From the NCBI RefSeq assembly GCF_016808095.1, contig NC_068972.1:7744001-7808000 (forward strand): a stretch of DNA of 64,000 bases, given 5' to 3'. Positions 38,501 through 49,703 of this stretch are shown here, piece by piece. How positions within the stretch are numbered: the stretch's first letter is position 1; each line of letters opens with the position of its first letter. The translations under genes were made by a program, and so were the position numbers. The notes beneath the pieces were generated by a model. That model had not been told where the DNA came from. It made no database searches and worked only from the letters and a program-made list of their open reading frames with translations. Origin of the DNA: Vigna angularis (taxonomy: Eukaryota > Streptophyta > Magnoliopsida > Fabales > Fabaceae).

Positions 38501-40867
38501 CCCACTGAAGTTAAAGTAAAATATATCTTTATTACTAGTTAAAGTTTTCTTCCATTTTTTTATTGGGCAAAAAAGCATTATTTTAGAGTAGTTGGTGGAA
38601 ATTTTCAGACAACACAAATAAACCCACTTAAGTTCGCAAAAGTAATACAGCTTAATAAGTTAAATAAATAACTAAATAAACATATATGATGAATAACCTT
38701 GTATGCATTATGTGCATATACTCAAGAAAGTTTCAACTTCAAAATAAGGAGAAAAGTGCCAGATGTTTTTAGTGATCAATAAGGTGCAAGAAATGAAAAT
38801 AGCAGAGACTAAGTGATTACATATCCAACAAACCCTTGTATATACTTCTTCCTGTGGACTTGATCATAATGGAATTAAGTACAATGATTGAGCGTAAGGC
38901 ATCCTTTAATAAAAGGACAAAAAGAAAAACCAAAGGGGGGTAATCAAATCAACTTAACCCTTCCAAGTTACAAATCCACTTCATATAGAACCAAAGTGCG
39001 AGAAAAGAAAAATTACCCGAATATCTATCATTCTTCTAAAATTAAAGATTCCAAAAAACTTCAAAACAGTCATGTTGATTGTTGCAACAGCATCGCCACT
39101 AATTTTTCCATCAAACACCTCAAAAAATAGCTTAAAATAAAAGAATTCAAGGGCCCATTTGCTTAAGCTTTACAAAAAGGGCCTGTAAAAGATCTCTTCT
39201 CTTAGAACATCTTTTCAAAAGCTATTATTTTTAGGTTACGAGAAAAGCATCCTTTTAATACTTATAATTACAATACAAAAGAGCTAAATAATGCAAAAAC
39301 AAATGGCTTTAGTTTAGACTAAGTAAAGCTCACAACACAATGCGTTATAGAGGATTACTAAGTAACAGCAAATATTTTTACTTATCCTAGATTACAGCAT
39401 CCAAAAAAGGGATGAAGTAATTGGTTGGTCATGGGTTGAGTGAAAACAAAAAATAAAAACAAGAAATGAATAAACACATAAAGGGGCCCTAAATTTCCAT
39501 AAATGACTACTATTCTGTAAATTACCAGACACTTGACCAGAGAGAGAAAATAATAGACTTCAAATTCATGCTGAAAGTTGAAACCTTAGATAAAGAGTCA
39601 AGAAAGGTCATATCCTAAGCACTAGACATTTCTAGGATTCCATATAACTGGAGGTTAGAACACGTATCCTAGACCTTAACCATGTAATCTGACTTTTCCC
39701 AAATCACTTAGAGTAAGAAAATTGATTTTACTATTCTTCTACAGGTCATATTTTAAAAACTAAACATATGATTGACTTAACAATTTTCCAAATCTCTTAT
39801 CCTTGATTGTTTAGGGTGTGTTTGGTAAAGTAGAACATAGAAGGCGTGAATGTGAATTTTTCAACACATAGTGTGTCAAAGGGGAATCCCACATTTTCAT
39901 TCAATAATCAAGCCCAGTTACCAGCTTAGTCTTCAAGCTGCCAGTTGGACCTAATAGCATTTAGATTAAAAGAGTATAAACCTCCTTGGAGAAACCATAG
40001 ATGCTCCTTCACTAATCAGATTCAGTTCACACTTCAATTTGAAAAAATGAAAATTATTTCATTCAACTTAAGCACAAGCCAGAAATGCTAAATGCTTCAC
40101 ATATTATTTATCACAACATCAGATGTTTGTGTCATTTATAATAAAGATGGGGGAAATGAAGAGGCCATTAAAAAGTATATCTAATTCACTAATGTCAATC
40201 ATAAAATATTACGTATCAGGAATTCCCAATGATAACATCTGATAAAAAAGAGAGTTAAAATTTAGCATTCAAGCAAAAGAGAAGTTGGTGTAGAAAATAA
40301 AATATTTAAATACCTGGGCTCAAATTCTCGAATTTCAACAAGCTCGCTACCACAGTTATCAGTCCACTGCACTTTCCTTCTTTCTGCTTGACCACCAGGA
40401 GCACAAATCCCCTGTCCACCTGCTGCTTCCTGCTCACTAGCAGCCTCAACATGAACGGGTTTAACAATTTGCGGCTTCTTTATGCTACTTTTAAGTGTAA
40501 GCTTTCTATTATCATTTCCATCATCGAGTGGTGCGGAAGGATCATTTCCCTTGTTGGAAACCAAAGGTCCTGGAGAGACTTCATGCTGCTGGGCAGGGCC
40601 CACTTTAAGAGGAGACGGAGTATCAAGACCTGCGGAAGTGCGACCAAAGCAAACAAAGGAGGCACAGCCGCGGGTGAGGCGATTCTTTGTAGAAGCCAGC
40701 TGGAGCTCGCGGTCAGTTTCTTGGTCTACCAACTGGTACTGGTTCCACGGAGCTACTCTCATGGGTTTATCCTCATCCCTCTGACCCAAGAGGAGAAGGC
40801 TCAGGCCCTTAGTATACCCTGAAGCCGAAGCAGAGAAGAATCCTCCTCCTTCTACTGCCAATAACAT
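35540..40867 (-). CDS. Plant protein with C-terminal CaaX box and PP1-docking-like motif
   Basis: Exon 1 (40867-40314) and exon 2 (35609-35540) join in frame to 207 residues across a 4.7-kb intron. I recognise it as a conserved, uncharacterised plant protein. Its N terminus (MLLAVEGGGFFSASASGYTK) and the block around KPMRVAPWNQYQLVDQE are typical of that family. The last exon adds a short acidic stretch and ends CSCTIM. CTIM fits a CaaX farnesylation box, and the nearby Cys could be acylated, so membrane attachment is likely. Residues 165-182 (KVQW, then TD..G..LV.IREF) resemble the RVxF plus hydrophobic docking pattern of protein phosphatase 1 regulators; a weaker SIKK at 128-131 precedes it. 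A 5' UTR intron is possible (donor near 41,725, acceptor near 40,920). No enzymatic domain is seen. Function is inferred only. Confidence 0.85.
37862..38071. mobile_element. Small MITE inside the intron of the CaaX-protein gene
   Basis: An inverted repeat of about 35 bases bounds a segment of about 210 bp. The left arm has TTGATTCCTCTAAA then a GTACTTTA.AGG block; the right arm, read on the opposite strand, has the same words. No clear target duplication is visible, so the family is not assigned. Confidence 0.65.
38394..38637. repeat. Tandem duplication, period 122 bp, in intron
   Basis: Copies at 38394-38515 and 38516-38637 are almost identical. Both contain TTATTACTAGTTAAAG, TTTTTATTGGGCAAAAAAGC and GAGTAGTTGGTGGAAATTTT. 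The near identity points to a recent event. It lies within the 4.7-kb intron of the CaaX-protein gene. Confidence 0.95.
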
Positions 40868-41830
40868 CAGTTCTTCTCATCGGTGCACCATAAAATGATT
40901 TCTATGTGAGGCTCCCTTCTCTCTGAAGAACCTAACAGCCTTATCAACCAAAAGTAACCAGAGATCAGAATGATTTCCTTCAGTTATAAAATTTTTAACA
41001 TTCTTAACAATACTTTTCATTCCACTAACTCTTTCAACTGTTAGAAAAGCACATTTCATAGCAAAAACACGGATTTGAAAAGCCATGAGAGTTAACAAAA
41101 GCACAATCTCACAGAACTAGAACCATTTCGAGGCATCTTCAAGTTTCCAGATGCTCAAAACGTGCTGAATCTGTTGTTCAAAGTAAACACATAATAAATC
41201 CACGCAGCTAAAATTGCCACACTTTGAGATACGATTTTAGCCAAAATCATCAAAATATTTGGACAAAAGAAAGCTCGAAATCCACACAACTCGCTTTATC
41301 AATACTCCCAGGCATCTTATATAATCCGTCGTGTATATTTTCTTACCATCCTACTGAACATGCATATGATACACACATAAATAAACAATTTCCGTCGATT
41401 CACTACCGAGACAGAAAGATCTCTACTTCAATGCAACCACTCCGAAAATACGTTAGTGCGCAATTTCTCGAACACAATAAAAAAAATCCAAGAAACCAAA
41501 TTAAATTGCTAAATCCAAAAAAAGGTAAGATAAAAGAAAAGAAAGCTTCTGAGTTACTTGAAAATGCATGAGAAAGAAAATCAGAAACACCGAGCCCCGA
41601 GCACGCTGAAATCACACTCAAATCGAACAACGCAGAGCGAGATTTCGAAGTGTCGGTTTTCCAACACTTCTCCGAGAAACAAACTGCAAATCCTAGATCG
41701 AAGAAGAAGGAACGAGTTTACAGTACCGAGAATCAGAACGGAAGGTCGCCGGCGCGTGGATGGACAGCAACGATTCGGAGCATCCGGACGAAAACTCGGC
41801 GAGTGATTGAATTGAACGATGAATAAGAAG
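40868..41830 (-). promoter_or_regulatory. 5' UTR and promoter region of the CaaX-protein gene
   Basis: A GC-richer block at 41,570-41,810 looks like a first, non-coding exon on the - strand, followed by a plausible donor (TCTCG then GTACTG near 41,725). A pyrimidine-rich acceptor lies near 40,920 (TTCTTCAG then AGAG). The assignment is by eye only. Confidence 0.4.
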
Positions 41831-43852
41831 GAAAAAAATCCGATTATGTATATTTTTCTTCTGGTTTCAATTATTTAAAAGGAGAATAGGACAGTGACCC
41901 ACACGGCGCATGATAGCGACGTGACCCTATTCTTTAATGTGCGCAATGGCATGTTATGTTTTTTTTATTTATTACTTAATTTGTCTAACATAACTGTTTT
42001 ATTTTTTAGCTGTTCTTATTTATTTCTTCTGTAGTTAAAGAATGGTTAATTTTAATCCTTGTTTGTTCTGCTTTCTTTCTCGAGAAAAAATCGTCACGAC
42101 AAATCTAGAAAGCAAGTCTTTTAAGTAGTTAAACAAAACTGGTTCAATAATGAATAAACAAATGATGTGTGGAAAATTTTAGAAAAAAAATACTATCCAA
42201 ACAGTGTAATTACACGTCACTCTGCTTTTTGTGTGGTTACCCTAAAGCAAAGATAAGACGTCAACTAAAATGGTAGACATGATGAAATTGATATATGGAA
42301 ATTGGTTCGTTCAGCTTTTTAACAACAAAAGAGGGATCAAATTGAAAAAAGAAAATGTTTTTCAACCTTAATTAAGATATGTTTACTAAAAACACTCCAG
42401 TAAGTAAGTTGTAGTAATGGATACAATATGTCTCCCCAAGTACACATTAATTAAAGCTGACATTTTTATAATTAAATCAGACATAAAGGTTTTTTTAAAA
42501 CAGTACTGTATTCTTATTGGCCAGATTCCCCTATTGGGTAAAGTGGAAACTTTTTGTTATTTAATGTCTCAAAAGTATGTTGAGCCAATTATTACAACAG
42601 ATGAAATGAAATTGTTTGTAGAGTGAGTTATTAGATTATTCAAATATCTGTAACAGTAAAAGAAAACAGTATCACATTTATAGTGAGAAAAATGACTTGA
42701 GAATGTGATAGTTTTTGAGGTAAGTTGCGTTTGAGTTTGGGTCCAATTTCAGAAGGAAGAGGTTGGGCTGTAAAAATGAACACAGAATAGTGGCACTTTT
42801 GAAAGCAGTGGTAGAAGCTAATGTTTCCTCTTTTGAGAATATTTCTGTAGCTGCTACACATTTCTACCAAAGCAAAACAGGGGAACAAGTAATCCTAAAT
42901 TGTGAGGAGTGGAATATATTATGGAAAGCAAGGGTCCAAATTTGGCATTCTGAAATGAAAAGCTAAGGTCCAAAATTCTCACTTCCAAACAAAACCTATG
43001 ATAATGGAATGAATAGAGTTTCTGACCTCGTGAACAGCATCATCCTCACCATTTGCACACTTTCCCATGGGAGAGTGAGATTATCTCAGCAGCAAATACA
43101 TGGTTGCTCGTTTTCATGCAGTACACCTCACTACAACACAACACAAAAGTTCTTTTCACCAGAGATTTTCTATTCCTCTCCTTTGATTTCTGCACCATGG
43201 ACTTTTAAATTATCATAACATCTCAACACCCTAATCATTCCTACATGTTACGCTATAGTATTAATACCAAATAAAATATGAGGAAAATCAGGAATGTAGG
43301 TATAAATTCATCCCCGTTCAGTGAAGGAAGAAAACAAGTTTTAGCATGGGAGTGATTTGACTTTTACATACAAATTTATGTTGGGAATTACAAAATTATG
43401 GTTGAATTTAAGTGAGTTTAATTTTTTTTTAAGGAAGGATAAAAAACAATTGAATATCATATAAAAAAATTCTAAATTTTTGTCTTAAAGTTGAGATTGT
43501 GTTAGTATTATTCTTTTATATAAATGGAACTCATGTTTTATTGATTTTGTTTCTCTTAAAGAGATTCATTCTATATTTTTAAAATTGTATAACAAGGTAA
43601 TTTTGTTATCAATAATGATATCAAACTTACTTTATTAACTACGTTCCAGTTTCTTTTTTTTACCCTCATTTTTTTTATTAAGATTGTATTGTTTATTGAA
43701 TATGAAAGCACTTAAAGTTTTTCTAATTTATCATGAAAATGAAAGGATCTCTCAAAGTTCTAAAAGATTTCTCTTAAAATAAGGTCCAAATCTTAATGAT
43801 ATTATAAATTGAAAATGCACTGATATAAACATAAATTTGTAATTATTAAATC
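41831..43852. other. Intergenic region, no gene supported
   Basis: Two short + strand ORFs (about 42,417-42,626 and 42,763-42,966) have protein-like composition. I recognise neither, and they lack flanking gene structure, so I do not call them. Confidence 0.4.
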
Positions 43853-43858
43853 ATTATT

Positions 43859-44607
43859 TGTTGTATGGTAGAATATCTGAGTCGAACGGTTGTCAATAAT
43901 AAACCCAACGACCGACTGAACGATCGCTTTTACCCGGACGGCTAGCAATAGTAAACAGACCAGATATTAACGAATAGTCAAACGATCACTTCCGAACGAT
44001 CGTCAACCTTCTAGACAGAACGATCGCGATATCATAGAAGATAATGCTAGCGAGACAATCCTCATACCATACGCTCGTCAATGTCGCCCCTAATAGCGAT
44101 CATCCGTTACTTAAATCAAACGACCAGCATGGGTCAAATTAACCCAGTCAAGCTAAGAGTCAACAGACGCTCGATCAGCTTTATTCAGACTGGATCAATT
44201 AACCCGGATAAACTAAGGAAGAAGCGGTTACAAATATCTAACCATGATAGCGCAAGTTACGGAACTAACCAACCAAGTATCAAAGACGAGGATCACGATC
44301 AAGTGACTGGATTGTCCAACGAACCGGATTTTTAGGTAAACGGTTCATCTTACTTCTAGGTTAAATACGAAAAACCTAAAGGAAGGAGGTACGTTTTGAT
44401 ATTTGAGAAAAAAGGGAGAAAAGATTGATTTTATTATTGAACCAAAAAGGTTCTATTATTCCTTTTTCTGACTCGAGGGTCGGAGTGTCTTCGCAGGTAC
44501 CCACTCCATTCTCCCCGAAGAGCCGTGTGTAAGTGGAAGATATAAGGATAACTGCATTGCGAGAAAGTTAAGACGTCATTCATCAGGTTCGCATCTCGAT
44601 CCCAACA
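43859..44607 (+). mobile_element. Solo LTR, probably Ty3/gypsy
   Basis: A 749-bp unit opens TGTTG and closes CAACA, and is flanked by ATTAT (43853-43857, with one extra T before the LTR, and 44608-44612). The interior is GC-richer than its surroundings and has repeated CGAACGATCG words. Near the 3' part it has TGACTCGAGGGTCGGAGTGT followed by TTCGCAGGTACCC, a stretch typical of plant gypsy LTR R/U5 regions. No internal domain is adjacent, so it is a solo LTR left by recombination. Orientation is inferred from that stretch. Confidence 0.82.
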
Positions 44608-44612
44608 ATTAT

Positions 44613-45353
44613 ACCGAAACATTTGTTAATCCACATATTTCAAGTAATTCTCTTAAGAAATGCAATATTAGTTGAGACTTCTTTTATTTCAAAACTATAG
44701 TTCAAATTCAAGATATGAGTTGTAATACTTTTATTATTTTGCTTTATTTATATTTACCAGTGACTAAAATTTACACAACTGACACGTTAAATAAGAATAT
44801 TTCAGTTTACCAATATAAGATTGTTCCAATATCTCACAAGTGGCTTGTATCGGAGATGTTTCCGATAATAAAAAAATGTCAAAAAAAAAGTTTTCCAAAT
44901 ACCTGACCTAACTTTGCTTGTGTAAGTGGTACAGCTTTACATAAATAATCAAAATTACAAATTATTTTAACTACTTAAATATAATATAATACTCTGTATT
45001 TATAGTTATTATTTTTCAATAACTATTTCCCACGCATACACTGATAAAGAAAAAGCATACATACCATGGGAATTAACCTAATGTTTAATCTGTATAATAT
45101 AATATTTATGTAATGATGTAACACCTTTTGATGTTTTGATTGTTTCTTGCAATTTGGAGAATAAGAACGTGCTGAGACTTTTAATATTGTAAAGTTGTTA
45201 AAACCTTGCTACGAACCAAACAAAAATTGTTAATCTCCATACACAAATAAATGGTGTCCCCTCTGTCCCTTATATATAATATAAAATGAGAGATGTCATT
45301 TTAAAACTTGTATATGCAAATCACCTTGTATTGTCATCTTAATGAGAAAAGAG

Positions 45354-45355
<2 letters not shown>
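44613..45355. other. Gene-free AT-rich region
   Basis: I see no exon, repeat or structured feature between the solo LTR and the TA tract. Confidence 0.5.

Positions 45356-45432
<77 letters not shown>
45356..45432. repeat. (TA)n microsatellite
   Basis: About 76 bases of TA dinucleotides. Confidence 0.97.
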
Positions 45433-45434
<2 letters not shown>

Positions 45435-45468
45435 TCAAAACCATAATGGATTGAAGCTTAATAAGTAG

Positions 45469-45925
45469 GATGGTAATACTTCGGATTATAATAAAAATAT
45501 TCATTCGTTATTTATTTTTTTATTCATCGAAAATTTGTTTAAAAAATACTTATTAATATTTTAAATTATGTAAAAATCTTTGGATATTTGAAAATATTTA
45601 TAAAAGAACTTTATAAATTTTTAAAATAAATTTACAAAAAGTAAATTAAAATGAAAGAAAAATTAAATTAAATATCAATTAAATTTTAATTTTAATTCAA
45701 TTTAATCTAATAAAATATAAATTAATTTTAATTTTGATTAAAATTAACTTAATAAAATAAAAATTAAATTTTAATTTTAATTTTTTTATAAATAATAGAT
45801 ACTATATAATACTTACATCTGACTTATAAATTGATATTAAAATAATTATTACGTACAATAATAAATATATATACATACTAATTATCTATCATAAATTTTA
45901 TCCGTAATCACATATATTATATAAG
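45469..45925. mobile_element. Decayed hAT-like element, copy C (reverse orientation)
   Basis: It starts TAGGATGGTAATACTTCGGAT, matching the terminal TAGGGATGGCA-type ends of the family at 4,711 and 6,062. On the opposite strand it contains the GGATAAAATTTATGAT block equivalent to GGATAAAATTCGTGAT of copy B. It is highly diverged and its right border is uncertain. Confidence 0.5.
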
Positions 45926-46204
45926 AGATGTTAAATAGGTATAGAGGAAGTACGATTCTGTCTCTCTTTCAATAATTATATTTTATTTATATGTTGGCTA
46001 AAATATTTTTATTCCCGATTTTATGGTATTCAATTTGATTTTTTTATTTTTTATTTTAATTAAATTGAATGTTAAATTAACTCAATTTAATATTTTTTAT
46101 TAGATTTGTATAAACATTGTCTAACACAATTTTGTATGTGTCACGTGTAAGTTTATATTTTTTGTTTAAAAATTTATTTTATTTTTTGTTTTTTTTGTTT
46201 TTTA

Positions 46205-46382
46205 AGTTTTTTTTATTATCAAGTTCATGATATGTTGCATAACAGTGTTAATGTTATATGACATCCTATATGTCAATGTCACTTTTTTTAATAATGATAT
46301 TAACAATGACATGTGACATTGATATTATCATATGACATAACATTGTCATGTGGCACGACATGAACCTGACAAAAGATCAAAT
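46205..46382. repeat. Imperfect long inverted repeat
   Basis: Arms of about 45 bases (left from AAGTTCATGATATGTTGCAT, right ending in GGCACGACATGAACCTGAC) pair imperfectly around a centre rich in TGACAT/ATGTCA words, so the transcript could fold into a hairpin. Confidence 0.65.
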
Positions 46383-46399
46383 TAAAGATCGAATTGACT

Positions 46400-46740
46400 C
46401 AGTCTCCATAAAAGATCGAGGTGAATCGGTTCGAGCCAAATGTTAAGTTAAGTAAGGCCCGTGTTTAAGGTTAAGTCAATTCAAACTCAAGTTAAAAGTT
46501 GATCTAAGTCAAGCTCAGCTCAAAGGTTGAGTTAAGTTAACCTGAACCAAACGTTGAGTTGAGTGAGGTCGGGGTCAAAGGTCAAGTTGAGTTGGTGAGC
46601 CGATGATAGAGCCAAATTAGTCTGGATTAAAGGTTGAATGTCAAGTCGAGTCGACTCGAGCTAAAGGTTAAGTCGAGTCGAATGTCGAGCCAAGCTGGTC
46701 GAAACTAAAAGTCATGACATATCAGCTTTGTCCAAAGTTG
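46400..46740. repeat. Degenerate minisatellite
   Basis: Imperfect units of roughly 30-35 bases have the theme GAGCCAAAGGTTGAGTTAAGT / GTCGAGTCGA. The array is GC-richer than its flanks and adjoins the inverted repeat, suggesting both belong to one unidentified element. Confidence 0.65.
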
Positions 46741-46972
46741 AACTATAGGTATAGATGCCAAATAAACTCGTCCTTATTGATATTGTCTGCACCTATCATC
46801 GTTTTGAAAAAAAAATTACATTAACTTTTATGGGTAATACCTAATTTTTTAGTTAGATATATAGATAAGAATGTATATGCACATATCTAATTTATCTCAT
46901 CTCTCTCATACTTGTCATGATACTCATCTGCGTCCTTATCTCTCTTTTTGTTTAAATGACTAAAACACATTT

Positions 46973-47029
<57 letters not shown>

Positions 47030-49698
47030 AAGAGAAAGAAATAGATTACACACTTTTATTCTTTTAATTATTTTATTTATAATATATTTTTTCTTTTATC
47101 AATTTTTTTGTATAATTATATTTAAATAATATATGTAAATTAAATATTTTTATGTTTTAAAATTAGTACGAGGATAAAACTAAATTTTTTCTTTTAAGTA
47201 GGAGACAAGGAAATAAAAATCTTCTTTATTCCACTTAGTACCATCCAAAAGATATTACGATACGAGTGAATAAAATCTAATTCAATTGTAACTTTTTGGT
47301 AGACCATCATATACTAAAATTGTAAATTATCAATGAAATAAAAAATGGAACTGCAAAATATCAGCATCGTAACCTAATTTTAGAAGTGTGAGTCGAAATG
47401 CCTCGATTGAAGTTTGGAGTACAAAACAATTCATTGGTATGATGGCGTGAAGAGTAAAACATGAAAGTTCCAATGTGAATTCTTTTTCCTCATCCACGTA
47501 ATCATTGTGAGAGCCCACCACCACTCTCTTGCATCAATCATTCATTTTCTTTCAAATAAATAATACTACTCATAAGTTTTGGACTTGGAAATTATGAAAA
47601 ATGATTTAAGGTCTTTAACAAAAGATCAACCATAAAATATATAAATAGTTTTTATATTTTCCTTTTGTCACGTGCTATAAAGAAAATTTATTTCATGTAG
47701 CTTGTATCTTGTATTTGGATTGAAAACTGAATTTAAAGAATTAGAAATGAGTAAATTTGAAAGAAAGAGGAGGTGAAAATGAATTAGTTTGGATTAAGGA
47801 ATTTAAAATAAAATTTTATAAAAATTAATAAACGACATGGTAGATTTAATAAATTAAAAAAATATTTTAATTGATAAAATTGAAAGATTATTATTATTAT
47901 ACTTATTTTATTATTATTGTTTTATTTATTTATTTTATAATGGTATTATTACTTTTATTAATAATACTATTATTTATTATATTATATTATTATTATTTTA
48001 TTTATTATGTTTTTAATTAATTAGATTTATTTATTTAATAATCATGAAATTGGTTTTTAATATAAAAATTAAAAAGAAAACACACTTTCTCCTCGAAGAA
48101 AAGCTGAACGAAGAATTTTTTCTTACTTTTTATAATTTATTATTTCCATATTCTAACTTTCTTTACATTTTTACACTTACAAACTTTCTATTTCGAGAAA
48201 CAAACAAGCCATCATAAAACCTCATCACCTCGGACATGGGAACGAATGTTTTATATTTTTAATATTTAACGAAAATAATATGAAATTTGTTTGTTTGTTT
48301 ATGAAAAAAATGATGACAAGTCGTTGTGATTGAAATGAATACTAAATAACTTCATTTGAAATTGTGAATTGTTTTAGGCTGCTATACCTACCATCATCAT
48401 CTCTCTGCACTGCATGACAGCATCAATTTTAATTTCAATCACCATTATGGGTCCCACCATTATCTTAATTAGTCACTATCATATCATTTAGAACTGCTGT
48501 CTCATCTCATTCCATACCTACACTAGAGATATTAGTATGTTTTGAACCTGAAATTAAGAAAAATAATGGGTGATTACATTTAGATAATCAAAATTTCTAA
48601 CATACATATATAATTGAATTACTTTATTTAAATTCAAATAAAAATTACTCTGACTTTTAATATCAATTAAAAAAATCAACAAGTTGTAATAGAATATAAA
48701 AAATCAATTCCATCCAGTGGCAAATCAGTGTTCAATACTTGTACTTGTATGCGTAAAGATTTGTCAAGTTTGTAAGTATTAAGTTACACAAATAAGATGA
48801 TTATTCGTTAATCTAATATATTAAAAAAAAACACTGATATAACAATAACAATAAAATTCCAAATGTATATTTTATCTTTAAAATTCAAAATATTATTTAA
48901 TATATCAATCATGTTATCATCGATTATATTCATTACATATTATATATAATTAATATAATAAAATAAAAAATATATAAATTAAATACTAATAATAAATAAT
49001 CAAAATTAATAGTAATGTTGTTAGTACTGAGAATAAAATTATAATTTTTTTTATTTTCCTTTAATTTAAACAATCTTCTTTTTCACTTTCATTTTTCTCA
49101 TTTCCATCCTTTTTTAAGTCTCTTAATATACCCCTTAAAACAAATAAAATTTAAATCAATTCAAACACTTTTAATGCTTTCCATATTAACATAATGATTC
49201 AACATTTTATCTATTTTAATATAATATTTTCAATTCTAACTTAAATTGTAATATTTTAAAAAATATCAATAATTGAAAACAACAATACACTGCAATACAC
49301 TTTATATTATTTCATATGTTAAAAATATTTATTTATTACAATTTTAGTTATGGTATAATTTATATATCTGAATTGTTTGTTTATCATAAATTTAGATATA
49401 TGAAATGACGTTTATTTTGTGCAATGCACAAACTAAAATATTAGTTATTGATAATTTATAACCTATATTCATTAATATAATAATCTGAAGAAGAGAAAAA
49501 TGAGTTTAATATAATAACTTAGTAAGAATAATATGCTCAGTATTTAAGAAGTCATTTGTAAATACGTATACGATAAGAAATACAATAAAATTCGTATATG
49601 TATATATTATGGCCAAGGGAAAAGAAAGCGTGAGAATTGATGGTGTTGTTTTATTGAGATTAAATTAAGATGTGTTGTCACTTAAATACACTTTGATT
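46741..49698. other. Gene-free AT-rich region with microsatellites
   Basis: A TA tract lies at 46977-47025 and a low-complexity TTA/TTTAT-rich stretch at about 47,880-48,010. The segment 47,705-48,210 may be an old inverted-repeat element (GCTTGTATCTTG..GTTTGGAT at one end, ACAAACAAGCC at the other), but the match is weak. No gene is seen. Confidence 0.45.
46977..47025. repeat. (TA)n microsatellite
   Basis: About 48 bases of TA dinucleotides. Confidence 0.96.
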
Positions 49699-49703
49699 AG
49701 ATT

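Noticed and set aside
42417..42966. Two protein-like short + strand ORFs
   Set aside because: Not recognised, no shared splice structure, and AT-rich flanks; could be decayed transposon or chance.
47705..48210. Third Harbinger-like copy
   Set aside because: End similarity is weak and no TWA duplication is clear; left as a possibility only.
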